Of a DNA stretch of 64,000 nt, positions 42,891 through 51,423 are shown piece by piece (position 1 is the first letter of the stretch; each line of letters starts with the position of its first letter). The stretch covers positions 186,001 to 250,000 of the forward strand of contig CAKSYT010000002.1 in NCBI GenBank assembly GCA_934524985.1, in the 5' to 3' direction. The position numbers and the translations under genes are program-made. The notes beneath the pieces were generated by a model that saw nothing but the letters and a program-made list of their open reading frames with translations, was not told the origin of the DNA and did no database searches. The DNA is from an uncultured Faecalibacterium sp. GTDB taxonomy: Bacteria > Bacillota > Clostridia > Oscillospirales > Ruminococcaceae.

Positions 42891-42907
42891 CTATATGTAC
42901 TCCCCTC

Positions 42908-44080
42908 TTACAACTCAACTCCATTTGCGCTCTCACACAGATGGAAACTATACTTTCCATCCAGTGCCGGGAACGCTTTCAGATACTCTGTTGTCACCTT
43001 TACTTCAATATCTTCGGCCTTGTCCGGGTCGATCAGTGCCATACAGCAACCTTTGAAGCCCGCACCAGAGAAGCGACCACCGTAGATACCATCGGTATCA
43101 ACCATGATTTCATACAGCTTTTTCAGTTCATCACAACCACACTCATAGCTGTAAATAGAGGATTTTCCGCTTTCAAAAACAAGCTGACCGTATCCCTCTA
43201 AATCACCATAACGCCACAGTTCTGCACCCTTTTCGGCACGGGCAAATTCACTGTAATAATGTTCTGCCCGTCTGCGCCACAGTTCGGGCAGGCGGTCTTT
43301 ATAGGCTTCAAAGACCTCATACGGTACATCGCGCAGCCGAGTATTTGCAAAGGTGTCATAGTCCATTCCTGCATAGCCCATCAGTGCATAGGCCGCTGCC
43401 TTGCACTCGTCCTGCCGCAGATTGTACTTGGAGTTTTTCAAAGAACGCTCCAAGCCGGAGAAGAAGATTGCCACCTTATAAGGCTTCATTTTCTCACTGG
43501 TGGGGATCAGTTCATAGCTATCGTCTTTCGTGTCAAGGTACAGTAGGTGATTCTTCTTGGAAAGCACCTCACAACTCTGGTCGAGTTTGCCGCAGGAAAC
43601 ACCAACATACTGGTTTTCTGCGGCCTTTGCCGTGAGAATCATCTCCATCGGTTCAAGATGGACGCCATTCACTTTGCACAGTGCGGACAAGAAACAAATA
43701 ATGACCGATGCAGACGAAGACAAGCCGCCAATCGGCAGACTTCCCTCGATGATGCCTGACAGACCAATTTTCAAGCGGTACTTCTCGCCCAGCATCTTAG
43801 CTGCACCGCGCAAATGATCTGCCCAGTCGCCCTGCTTTTCTTCTGGCACATCGCCTACAAAGAACTGAGCGCGCTTCGGGAAGTTCAAAGACTGCAACTC
43901 CACAACGCCGTTCTGCTTCGGGTGGTAGGCCATGTGAATTCCCTTATCGATTGCCAGACCGTTGATTTTTCCGTACTGATGGTCAATATGCGCACCTAGC
44001 GGGCTGATACGGTACGGGCAGAATGCCACATCAAACGGCTCCTGATGATATAATTCCTTGTAAACCTCAACACACTTCAT
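42908..44080 (-). CDS. Galactokinase-family GHMP kinase, galacturonokinase-like
   Basis: 390 residues. The start motif FCPYRISPLGAHIDHQYGKINGLAID replaces the galactokinase GRVNLIGEHTDY; the PLGAHIDHQ form is that of plant galacturonokinase. LPIGGLSSSASVIICFLSAL is the P-loop, and FSGAGFKGCCMALI is the C-terminal motif. With a nucleotidyltransferase next to it, a salvage route to UDP-galacturonate is the simplest reading. Galactose or another sugar cannot be excluded from sequence alone. Confidence 0.82.
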   Translation of the reverse strand: MKCVEVYKELYHQEPFDVAFCPYRISPLGAHIDHQYGKINGLAIDKGIHMAYHPKQNGVVELQSLNFPKRAQFFVGDVPEEKQGDWADHLRGAAKMLGEKYRLKIGLSGIIEGSLPIGGLSSSASVIICFLSALCKVNGVHLEPMEMILTAKAAENQYVGVSCGKLDQSCEVLSKKNHLLYLDTKDDSYELIPTSEKMKPYKVAIFFSGLERSLKNSKYNLRQDECKAAAYALMGYAGMDYDTFANTRLRDVPYEVFEAYKDRLPELWRRRAEHYYSEFARAEKGAELWRYGDLEGYGQLVFESGKSSIYSYECGCDELKKLYEIMVDTDGIYGGRFSGAGFKGCCMALIDPDKAEDIEVKVTTEYLKAFPALDGKYSFHLCESANGVEL

Positions 44081-44104
44081 CAGACTTTTCTATCCTCAAC
44101 AAAT

Positions 44105-44647
44105 TCAGTATAAGATTGGCGGCTGCCCTTTCTTTTCAACAACACATCGGACATAGCCTTCCCACTTTTGAATTATTTGTGTCCATTCTTTAGATGCAAA
44201 GTACGCGTCTATATCACTATCCAAATCAAATTCTGGCATATAAACGCCCAGCACACCTTTTTCTAATATGCCTTCTTCTACTACGCCCTTTTCTCTTATA
44301 ATTAATACCGGTAGTCCCAACTGAAAAGCCATCGCTGGTTCAATTTGGCAATATGGACTCGTCAGCCACTGATTTGTCAAATCGTACGCATTTTCACCTA
44401 TATCGCTATCCGGTTTTCCCGTTCCTTTCACAATTAGGCTTCTTCTGAATGCGATTGCTATCAATCCATTTGATTCCAGCAACAATCTTCTTATTGCTGT
44501 TAGTGGGGCATCCATATCATAATCCGTCACGCCTAATGTTCTTGGTTGCAGCCCTCTATTTTCTAAATAACTGACAACTTTTTCTATAAACTGCTTTTGC
44601 TTTTCTAAATAAGGCTTTGGATAGCTCAAAAAAACGGAATCTTTCAT
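44105..44647 (-). CDS. TIR-like / nucleoside-deoxyribosyltransferase-like protein in the polysaccharide operon
   Basis: 180 residues from ATG 44647 (MKDSVFLSYPKPYLEKQKQF). SVFLSYPKPY, the helix FIEKVVSYLENRGLQPRTLG, LLESNGLIAIAFRRS and PYCQIEPAMAFQLGLPVLIIRE are laid out like a TIR or TIR-like Rossmann domain, with E in QIEPAMA at the position of the catalytic glutamate. The N-terminal extension in the longer frame is overlap with the epimerase gene and is rejected. Such domains normally hydrolyse NAD or bind nucleotides in defence proteins; its placement between sugar genes is odd. 13 nt separate it from the epimerase. Confidence 0.7.
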   Translation of the reverse strand: MKDSVFLSYPKPYLEKQKQFIEKVVSYLENRGLQPRTLGVTDYDMDAPLTAIRRLLLESNGLIAIAFRRSLIVKGTGKPDSDIGENAYDLTNQWLTSPYCQIEPAMAFQLGLPVLIIREKGVVEEGILEKGVLGVYMPEFDLDSDIDAYFASKEWTQIIQKWEGYVRCVVEKKGQPPILY

Positions 44648-44660
44648 TTGCGTCCTCCAG

Positions 44661-45740
44661 TTACATCTTATAAAAATTTGCATACCACTCAGCGAACTTC
44701 CGCAGGCCCTCACGCAAGCTGGTAGAGGGCTTATATCCGAAGTCACGTTCCAGTGCGCTCGTGTCCGCATAGGTCACAGGTACATCACCCGGCTGCATCG
44801 GAACCAGTTTCTTGTGTGCTTCAAAGTCGTAATCTTCCGGCAGGACACCAGCACGGATCAGTTCTTCCTGCAAAATCTGTACGAAGTCCAGCAGATTTTC
44901 CGGGTTCTGATTACCAATGTTATAAACTGCATACGGAGGAACAGGCAGACCATCTTCGCCGTTCTTGCGCTCCGGCGCACCCTGCATTACACGAACAACG
45001 CCTTCAACAATATCATCCACATAAGTAAAGTCTCGCTTGCAATTGCCGTAGTTGAAAATTTGAATCGTTTCGCCTTTCAGCAATTTGTTGGTAAAGCCGA
45101 AGTACGCCATATCCGGGCGACCGGCAGGGCCATATACCGTGAAGAAACGGAGACCCGTTGACGGAATGTTATACAGTTTAGAATAGGCATGGGCCATCAG
45201 TTCATTGGATTTCTTAGTGGCTGCATACAGAGATACCGGGTTATCCACCTTGTCATCCGTACTGTACGGCACTTTTTTATTGCTGCCGTATACGGAAGAA
45301 CTAGACGCATAAACCAGATGCTCCACCGGAGTATGTCCTTCATCGTAAGAATGGCGGCAGGCTTCCAGAATGTTATAGAAGCCAATCAAGTTTGCTTCCA
45401 CATAGGCATCAGGGTTCGTAATGGAATACCGAACCCCTGCCTGCGCACCGAGGTTCACAACGATTTCCGGCTTATACTGCTCAAAGATAGATTCGATCAC
45501 AGCCTTGTCTGCCAGATTGCCTTTTACGAAACTGAAACTTTCAAACTGTTTCAGTTCGTTCAAACGGGCTTCTTTCAGGCGCACGTCATAGTAGTGGTTC
45601 ATGTTATCCAGCCCCACGACCTTGACACCCTCCACTGTGGAGAGCAGCCGCTTCGCAAGATTGGAACCGATGAATCCCGCCACACCTGTAATGAAAACGC
45701 TCTTGTTTTTCAGATCAATTTTTGTTTTATTTTCCATCAT
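44661..45740 (-). CDS. NAD-dependent epimerase, UDP-glucuronate 4-epimerase-like
   Basis: 359 residues of the extended SDR family. SVFITGVAGFIGSNLAKRLL is the NAD motif, HLVYASSSSVYGSNKKVPYS carries the catalytic serine region, YAATKKSNELMAHAYS the YxxxK pair, and FTVYGPAGRPDMAYFGFTNKLLKG the substrate loop. The GPAGRPDMA(Y/L)FxF motif is typical of UDP-glucuronate 4-epimerases. It would make UDP-galacturonate from the Ugd product. Confidence 0.9.
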   Translation of the reverse strand: MMENKTKIDLKNKSVFITGVAGFIGSNLAKRLLSTVEGVKVVGLDNMNHYYDVRLKEARLNELKQFESFSFVKGNLADKAVIESIFEQYKPEIVVNLGAQAGVRYSITNPDAYVEANLIGFYNILEACRHSYDEGHTPVEHLVYASSSSVYGSNKKVPYSTDDKVDNPVSLYAATKKSNELMAHAYSKLYNIPSTGLRFFTVYGPAGRPDMAYFGFTNKLLKGETIQIFNYGNCKRDFTYVDDIVEGVVRVMQGAPERKNGEDGLPVPPYAVYNIGNQNPENLLDFVQILQEELIRAGVLPEDYDFEAHKKLVPMQPGDVPVTYADTSALERDFGYKPSTSLREGLRKFAEWYANFYKM

Positions 45741-45790
45741 AATTTTTCTTATCCTCCCTTGTTGAATCTCCTGCTTATTTCATTGCACGA

Positions 45791-45840
45791 CAACAAGCCT
45801 GTATACAGATTGCAGTAACAATCTATACGCAGGCTTGTCC
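45791..45840. other. Near-perfect inverted repeat upstream of the epimerase
   Basis: ACAAGCCTGTATACAGATTG and its inverted copy with two mismatches flank a 6-nt loop. No T-run follows on the minus strand, so it is not a clear terminator for the truncated glycosyltransferase; on the plus strand a T-rich stretch occurs 13 nt later. Possible regulatory hairpin at the operon break. Confidence 0.5.
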
Positions 45841-45984
45841 TCGTACCTCCTTATTTTTGTTTTCTGCCCTATCAGCTTTCGCTGTGGTGGGTTAAGTATA
45901 GAGCGCAACCAGAAGCCATTAACCCCTGAAAACACGCTGGACGTAACGCACCATGACAAACAGAAACAAGTTGAGGTAAAAAGG

Positions 45985-46425
45985 TCAAGCCGCGCAAACC
46001 CTCATGAAATCAGGCTTTTCTCTGGTTGTCCATATTATTTCACACTCCCCATGGATGGTAACCACCACCCTTTTGCCAAACATCTTCGGCAGCCATGAGA
46101 AAAATGCCGGTCCCTCTGCATGGATGTGCACCACATCGTATTTTCCAAATGCACTGTAAAGCGCCGCGAAAGCCGAGGCGCTTACCGCTGCCAGGCCTTT
46201 CTTTTCTATCGTCGGAACGTGCTTCTGCCGAATCCCCTCATAGTTCGTGCTATCGATATCGTCATACTCTGCACCGCTCACATGGTGCCCCGACCGGTTG
46301 TAGCAGGTCACCTGACAACCTTGCCGTGCCATCCGTGTACACAGCTCCTTTACAACGATCTCTACGCCGCCCTCTCTCGACAATCGTTTCTGTCCAAATA
46401 CCGCAATTCTAAGGTCTCTCTCCAT
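45985..46425 (-). pseudogene. Truncated glycosyltransferase (N-terminal third only)
   Basis: 146 residues from ATG 46425 with GGAGAG 7 nt upstream. RIAVFGQKRLSREGGVEIVVKELCTRMARQGCQVTCYNRSG ... VVHIHAEGPAFFSWLPKMFGKRVVVTIHG is a DUF1972-type glycosyltransferase N terminus. After VVVTIHG the sequence becomes unrelated and stops within 20 residues; the donor domain is absent. The DNA just beyond shows no remnant of it. Confidence 0.85.
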
Positions 46426-46463
46426 CTCGTCTCTCCAACCGTTTTCCTTCCATGTACTATTTT

Positions 46464-47138
46464 TTACTCCCCACGCCCCAACAAACACACCTTAAACGTC
46501 TTAAAAATAATTTTCCAATCCACCCAGAAGCTGCGCTCCTTGACGTATTTCACGTCCAAATCCATCCACTCTTCAAAGGAGAGGTCATTACGGTGCGGGG
46601 CGATCTGCCAGTAGCAGCTCAGGCCGGGGGTCACATACAGGCGCTGCTTTTCGTAGTCGCCGTATTGCTCCACCTCACGGGGAAGTGCCGGGCGAGGGCC
46701 AACGATGCTCATATCGCCCTTCAGAATGTTCCACAGCTGCGGCAGCTCATCCAGGCTGGTCTTGCGGATAAACTTGCCCACACGGGTAATGCGCGGGTCG
46801 TCCTTGATCTTGAACACAGGACCATCCATCTCGTTCTGGTCCAAAAGGTCGTCCAGTTTTGCCTCCGCATTAGGGCACATGGAGCGGAACTTATAGAACT
46901 TGAAGGGCTTTCCGTTGCGTCCAATGCGCTCCTGACTAAAGACAGGGCCTGCAGACGGGTCGTCCACCACAATGGCAATAGCCGTAGCCAGCATGACCGG
47001 CGACAGCACCACCAGTGCCAGCGATGACAGAATCACGTCTTGCGTCCGACGCCCGATCCAATACGTACGATGGTCGCGCAGATTTTCCTTGCGGTCAACT
47101 TCAACTTCCTTATCGATTCCGACAGTATTCGTAGCCAT
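46464..47138 (-). CDS. Undecaprenyl-phosphate sugar-1-phosphate transferase (initiating)
   Basis: 224 residues. One re-entrant hydrophobic segment (VILSSLALVVLSPVMLATAIAIVV) is followed by GPVFSQERIGRNGKPFKFYKFRSM, KIKDDPRITRVGKFIRKTSLDELPQLWNILKGDMSIVGPRP and TPGLSCYWQIAPHRNDLSFEEW. This is the monotopic phosphoglycosyl transferase (bacterial sugar transferase) family that starts the repeat unit on undecaprenyl phosphate. It is the first gene of the polysaccharide operon, as expected, and is GC-richer than the glycosyltransferases. Confidence 0.94.
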   Translation of the reverse strand: MATNTVGIDKEVEVDRKENLRDHRTYWIGRRTQDVILSSLALVVLSPVMLATAIAIVVDDPSAGPVFSQERIGRNGKPFKFYKFRSMCPNAEAKLDDLLDQNEMDGPVFKIKDDPRITRVGKFIRKTSLDELPQLWNILKGDMSIVGPRPALPREVEQYGDYEKQRLYVTPGLSCYWQIAPHRNDLSFEEWMDLDVKYVKERSFWVDWKIIFKTFKVCLLGRGE

Positions 47139-47183
47139 TTTTACTCCTCATCTAAATTCACGTTTGTTTGTAAGTTTCTTGCT

Positions 47184-49361
47184 TTAACCTGCTTTTGCCG
47201 TAACTGTTTCGGCTTGCGCCGCCTGCTCAGATGTGCGCTTCGGGTTGCTTTTCTCCCACCGCATTCCGATGGCATCCAGTTTTGCAATCCGTTCTTCTGT
47301 CAGAACAGCACCGCTCTTTTCAGGATTCTGGCGAGTATATCGCTGCCGTTTGACCCATTTCCCAAGGGCATATCCGTCCGGCGAAACATAATTGATTGGG
47401 ACATTCAAGTCCTCATGGGCATCAAAGTAGCGCTTAGCCTCCTGATACCCTTCGTTCCACTGGCGGTCATTGCGGTTGCCCCAGTACATCCCGATACGGT
47501 TGAGCCGCTCAACCTGTTCGTCCGTCAGCTTTCCTTTCGGGTACGCCCATTGCTGGCTTGCAAGCCATAATCCAAGGCGTTCTCCAGTGGCCGTCTCGTA
47601 GGATCGAGGGATGTTCAGGTTGCCGTTCTCCTCGTAATAGGCCGCAGCCAGCGCATAAGCCTTTTCCCACTTGGCATCAAAAACGCTCCACACCATGCCG
47701 AGCTCATCCAGCTGTGCGATGCGTTCTCCCTTCAAGCGGCCGTTCAGCTTTTGCTGTCGGGTCTTGATGATCCACTGTCCCAAAGGGTAGCCGTCCCGGT
47801 CGGTGTATTTGCCGGGCACCATCAGGTTTCCGTAGGTGTCGTGGTATTTCTTTGCAACCTCAAATCCGTGCTGCCACGCGATTTCCTTTCGGTTGCCCCA
47901 GACCATCCCGATGCTGTCCAGCCGTGCGATCTGCTGCTCGGTCAGATTTCCTTGAATCTGTCCCTCACGCACCCGGCGCTGGGTGACCAGCCACACGCCA
48001 AGGCTCAGACCGCCGGGCGTGGTATACAGCTTCGGGACGCTCAGGTTGCCATGTTCTGCGTAGTAAATGCTGGCCTCGGAGAAATAGTGCTCCCAACTGG
48101 AAGAAAGGCTTGCCTGCAGCTGCTCAAACAGCACCCGGCAGTCGTGCACCTGCTCGATGACCTCGAACCGCTCGGCGACGATCTTATCGCCCTCGCCGTT
48201 GGCATACAGACGATGAACCGCCTCCTGCATCTCGTTTTGCAAACCGGAAATACTGGTCAGTCCCTCGAAATTGTTGACCACATCTAAGATCAGCGGGGCT
48301 GCGGTGTCCCCGGCGGTCAGAGCGCGGCCAATCTGCTGTTTGTAGATAATCGGAGAGATGGTAGGCCGGAACAGGATCACGCCAGAAATCCCCTCCACAT
48401 GAACGCCCTCGTTGAGCATATCGATGCAGAACAGCAGCTTCAGCCGATCACTGGTGTCTGTCTTGAACTCCGCAAACGCCTTGTCGGTGTTCGGGTCATC
48501 GGAGTAGGCTTCGTATACCACTACATCCGGGTTGACCCCGGCGAACCACTCCGGCACGCGGGACACCATCTCGTCCATGTGCTCTTTGTTGGCGCAGAAC
48601 ACGATGTACTTGCCCGATTCATTTGTGATATGATGGGCAAAAACCCTGTCCAGACCATCTGCCTGTTCCAGTGCGCGGCGCAGGGCGTCCAGATATTTCT
48701 GATTCACGTCCTGAATACCCGGTGTACGTAGGTTGTCCACCCGCGCCTGATACTTCGCAAGCGTTTTCTGGTATTGATAAACCGTGGTCACATATTTCGG
48801 GGCAGGCAAAATGCCCCTGACGACTGCTTCGCCAAGGTTCATGTCACTGGCAATATGTCCGTTAAATAGTTCTTCGGCCATATCGCGGTTATTGTCCAGA
48901 TAGCGGACGTTTGTTGCCGTTAGCCCAAGCAATTTTGCATCCGGGCATAACTTTAATAAAGCCACCGTGCTTTCGCCCCAACATTCCGCTCCGGCACGGT
49001 GGAATTCATCGAGTATAATATAGGCGGGTTTCTGTGCCGCTATTTCGTCCAACTGTGCCTGCGTACAGCACATCAGTTTGGCGTAGGTATAAAAGTGAAC
49101 GTTTGCCAACGGAAAATCCGGGTCGTTCCTTTTCAGACTCTCTAGCTGGGTCTTGAAGATATATTCACTGGGAGAAAGCCAGATCACGACCTTCTCCGAG
49201 TTGTCCTCGATCAGCTTGAACGCAATAAAGCTTTTTCCGGTGCCGGTGGGATGAACAATAGCGGCTTTGCCGTACTGCTCCATCATCCGAATCGCCGCAT
49301 GATACGCTTTCTCATTGTGCTCAAACAGACACAATGCCACCTTGTTCACCCCTTCCCGCAT
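47184..49361 (-). CDS. SF2 helicase with four helicase-associated (HA) repeats
   Basis: 725 residues. AIVHPTGTGKSFIAFKLI is Walker A, YIILDEFHRAGAE is motif II (DEFH), LGLTATNVR motif III, and KQQIGRALTAGD motif VI. The C-terminal third holds four repeats of about 65 residues, each of the type W...Y(Y/H)...G(N/D)L(N/S/M)VP...G..LG.W(L/I)..QR..., closing with ARLDxIGMxW. HA domains of this type are common on Actinobacterial and Firmicute mobile elements; their role is unclear. Its start codon sits directly after a 16-bp-stem hairpin that contains the GGAGG ribosome-binding site. Confidence 0.9.
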   Translation of the reverse strand: MREGVNKVALCLFEHNEKAYHAAIRMMEQYGKAAIVHPTGTGKSFIAFKLIEDNSEKVVIWLSPSEYIFKTQLESLKRNDPDFPLANVHFYTYAKLMCCTQAQLDEIAAQKPAYIILDEFHRAGAECWGESTVALLKLCPDAKLLGLTATNVRYLDNNRDMAEELFNGHIASDMNLGEAVVRGILPAPKYVTTVYQYQKTLAKYQARVDNLRTPGIQDVNQKYLDALRRALEQADGLDRVFAHHITNESGKYIVFCANKEHMDEMVSRVPEWFAGVNPDVVVYEAYSDDPNTDKAFAEFKTDTSDRLKLLFCIDMLNEGVHVEGISGVILFRPTISPIIYKQQIGRALTAGDTAAPLILDVVNNFEGLTSISGLQNEMQEAVHRLYANGEGDKIVAERFEVIEQVHDCRVLFEQLQASLSSSWEHYFSEASIYYAEHGNLSVPKLYTTPGGLSLGVWLVTQRRVREGQIQGNLTEQQIARLDSIGMVWGNRKEIAWQHGFEVAKKYHDTYGNLMVPGKYTDRDGYPLGQWIIKTRQQKLNGRLKGERIAQLDELGMVWSVFDAKWEKAYALAAAYYEENGNLNIPRSYETATGERLGLWLASQQWAYPKGKLTDEQVERLNRIGMYWGNRNDRQWNEGYQEAKRYFDAHEDLNVPINYVSPDGYALGKWVKRQRYTRQNPEKSGAVLTEERIAKLDAIGMRWEKSNPKRTSEQAAQAETVTAKAG

Positions 49362-49402
49362 AAATTGGTATCCTCCACATGGAAAATGGAGGATACCAAT
49401 TT
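49362..49402 (-). promoter_or_regulatory. Hairpin burying the helicase ribosome-binding site
   Basis: AAATTGGTATCCTCCA (49362-49377) and its perfect inverse (49387-49402) form a 16-bp stem with a 9-nt loop. In the minus-strand RNA the GGAGG lies inside the 3' arm and the stem ends one base before the ATG, so initiation should be blocked unless the stem opens. The core TCCTCCA-N9-TGGAGGA recurs inverted at 50796-50818. Confidence 0.75.
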
Positions 49403-49621
49403 TAAATAAGATTGTCTGAATTCTCCTATTATTTTATCATGGTTATATCTGGGATTCAATAGAAATCCTTACAAATGTATCCCACCCGGCCTTAGAAAAA
49501 ACTTCGCAGAAGCCGAAACTTTTTTGCAAATTGCCCAGTTCTTCATGAAAAACACAGCCTAAAACGAAGATGGACAGAATAAGTGGTCAGATGGGTGTCC
49601 AAGCCGCAGGAGGAAACAGAA

Positions 49622-50776
49622 ATGGCACGACGGGGCGAAAACATACATAAACGCAAGGATGGCCGGTGGGAAGGCCGGTACATCAAGGCACGCACGCCGG
49701 AAGGAAAAATCCAGTGGGGCTATATTTATGGCGCAGCCTATGCAGAGGTCAAGCAGGTACTGATTCGGAAAAAAGCGGAAGCGGGCTTCTACAACCTGAA
49801 AAGAACCGACCTGACCTTTGAAGCGCTGGCCGAGGTGTGGCTGAATTCCCTGCGGAACAGTGTAAAAGAATCAACATACGCACATTATTCGTACACGCTG
49901 CACAAATATCTTCTTCCGGTTTTGAGCAAAGTGTCTGTTGCATCCCTTGAGGAAAGCTTTCTGGAACAGTCCATGCAACAGATTATCGCGCCCACAGATG
50001 CTACACACAAGCCGCTGGGGAACTCCTCTGCCCGGGAATGCCTCTCGATGCTGCGCCGCATCTGCAAGTATGCCGCGCACTTACGCCTGATTCGTCCGAT
50101 GGAGTTGGAAGTGGCGCTGCCAAAAGCTGTTGACAAAACACCCGTGCCCCTCACCCCGGCGGAACAGCAGCGACTTTATCAATATGTACAGGAGACCCCC
50201 ACCCCCCGCAAAACGGGCTTGCTATTAGGGCTTGAATTAGGTCTGCGTATTGGTGAGATCTGCGGCCTGCAATGGGGTGATTTTGACCTGAAACTTGGAA
50301 CACTGAAAATCAACCGGACAGTCTGCCGAATTTCCTACGGAAACGGGCATACAAAGGTGGTTATCCAAACACCTAAAACCCGCACCTCCCGCCGGGAAAT
50401 TCCAATTCCGAAACTGCTGCTTATTATGCTGAAAAAACTGCGCGGTAATGCCGGTAATTCTACGTGGTTTCTATCTGGCAACGAGTCTAAGCCCACCGAA
50501 CCCCGCTGCTACCGAAAAAGCATCAAAGTATATCTGAAACAGGCAACCATCCGGCAAGTACGTCCGCATGCGCTGCGCCACACCTTTGCAACGACCTGCC
50601 TGCAAGCGGGGTGTGATGTAAAGACCCTCAGCGAATTGTTAGGACACGCCAATGCCAACATTACTTTGCAACGCTATGTGCACTCTGACTTGACCCGAAA
50701 GCGCCGGGAGATGAACCGGATATTCTCCCATCAGGTGTCTATGAGGGGCAGAAAAGCGTTAAATCTACTGGAATAA
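49622..50776 (+). CDS. Tyrosine recombinase/integrase
   Basis: 384 residues from ATG 49622 with AGGAGG 8 nt upstream. The N-terminal DNA-binding segment (GENIHKRKDGRWEGRYIKAR), SAM-like core-binding domain and catalytic domain are complete: LELGLRIGEICGLQW (first Arg), RPHALRHTFATTCLQAG (HxLR), ELLGHANANITLQRYVH (GH and the nucleophilic Tyr). Full length for a Tn916/phage-type integrase. It is flanked by inverted copies of a palindromic motif, and it lies between the surface-polysaccharide locus and plasmid-like small genes. No relaxase or conjugation genes are in the window, so the element type is unresolved. Confidence 0.94.
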   Translation: MARRGENIHKRKDGRWEGRYIKARTPEGKIQWGYIYGAAYAEVKQVLIRKKAEAGFYNLKRTDLTFEALAEVWLNSLRNSVKESTYAHYSYTLHKYLLPVLSKVSVASLEESFLEQSMQQIIAPTDATHKPLGNSSARECLSMLRRICKYAAHLRLIRPMELEVALPKAVDKTPVPLTPAEQQRLYQYVQETPTPRKTGLLLGLELGLRIGEICGLQWGDFDLKLGTLKINRTVCRISYGNGHTKVVIQTPKTRTSRREIPIPKLLLIMLKKLRGNAGNSTWFLSGNESKPTEPRCYRKSIKVYLKQATIRQVRPHALRHTFATTCLQAGCDVKTLSELLGHANANITLQRYVHSDLTRKRREMNRIFSHQVSMRGRKALNLLE

Positions 50777-50795
50777 CGCCAGATTTCGCCCATGG

Positions 50796-50834
50796 TCCTC
50801 CATTTTCCATGTGGAGGATACTTTTTTATTTTAC
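50796..50834 (+). repeat. Inverted copy of the TCCTCCA-N9-TGGAGGA motif, integrase terminator
   Basis: TCCTCCA-N9-TGGAGGATAC at 50796-50821 is the reverse complement of 49370-49395. Here it is followed by TTTTTTATTTT and probably terminates the integrase transcript. The pair encloses the integrase gene. Confidence 0.75.
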
Positions 50835-50857
50835 TGACAACTACATTCTCCCATCAT

Positions 50858-50916
50858 TACGCAACCGCGTACCGCTCATATCATAAAACATTCTCGTAAT
50901 ATACGCAACTGCGTAT
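50858..50916. promoter_or_regulatory. Paired TACGCA-AC-(T/C)GCGTA operators before the XRE gene
   Basis: TACGCAACCGCGTA (50858-50871) and ATACGCAACTGCGTAT (50901-50916, perfect palindrome around AC) have centres about 44 bp apart, four helical turns, just upstream of the XRE gene. They are candidate autoregulatory sites. Confidence 0.6.
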
Positions 50917-50964
50917 ACCAAACTGCACGAACTTCTGTACTATCATGTTGAGGTGAACTTCATC

Positions 50965-51207
50965 ATGACTGTAAAAGATGCCGTTGCCAAGCGCTTTGAA
51001 CAGCTTTGCGACCAGCGCGGGATACGCCCCAATGAATTAGCGACCCGCGCCGGTGTAACACCATCTACGGTATATAGTATGCTCGACCCATCCCGTCAGC
51101 GTGTATCCATCGCCACCATCAAAAAGCTCTGTGATGGCCTTGACATCACGCTTGGTCAGTTCTTTTCCTGTGCACTGTTCGATGAACTGGAACAGGAGAT
51201 CCAATAG
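50965..51207 (+). CDS. XRE-family regulator
   Basis: 80 residues, nearly all helix-turn-helix (RGIRPNELATRAGVTPSTVYSMLDPSRQRVSIATIKKLCDGLDITLGQFF). The ATG at 50965 has GAGG about 11 nt upstream; a GTG 12 nt earlier is possible. Close to Cro/C1-type small repressors of mobile elements. Palindromes upstream suggest autoregulation. Confidence 0.88.
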   Translation: MTVKDAVAKRFEQLCDQRGIRPNELATRAGVTPSTVYSMLDPSRQRVSIATIKKLCDGLDITLGQFFSCALFDELEQEIQ

Positions 51208-51288
51208 TTCACCGAACGATCTGTTCGGATTTTTCTGCAACGCGTACTCTCTTTTCTAAGTGAATTTTAGAATTTCATATCCATCGTC

Positions 51289-51330
51289 AGCCTGATTTGT
51301 GCTCTTTTGCATGGGTCAGGCTATTTTTTT
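51289..51330 (+). terminator. Terminator of the XRE gene
   Basis: AGCCTGA (51289-51295) pairs with TCAGGCT (51316-51322), followed by ATTTTTTT. Confidence 0.7.
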
Positions 51331-51334
51331 CGCT

Positions 51335-51376
51335 AAAAAACCCCTGCCGATCACATTTCTGTGAAAGGCAGAGGCC
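51335..51376 (-). terminator. Terminator of the ribbon-helix-helix gene
   Basis: Minus strand: CCTCTGCC pairs with GGCAGGGG around an inner CACA/TGTG hairpin, followed by TTTTTT. Confidence 0.75.
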
Positions 51377-51423
51377 TTCTGCTGCTAGATTTTAATCAGA
51401 TCTGGGGAGATGGAACAACTATC

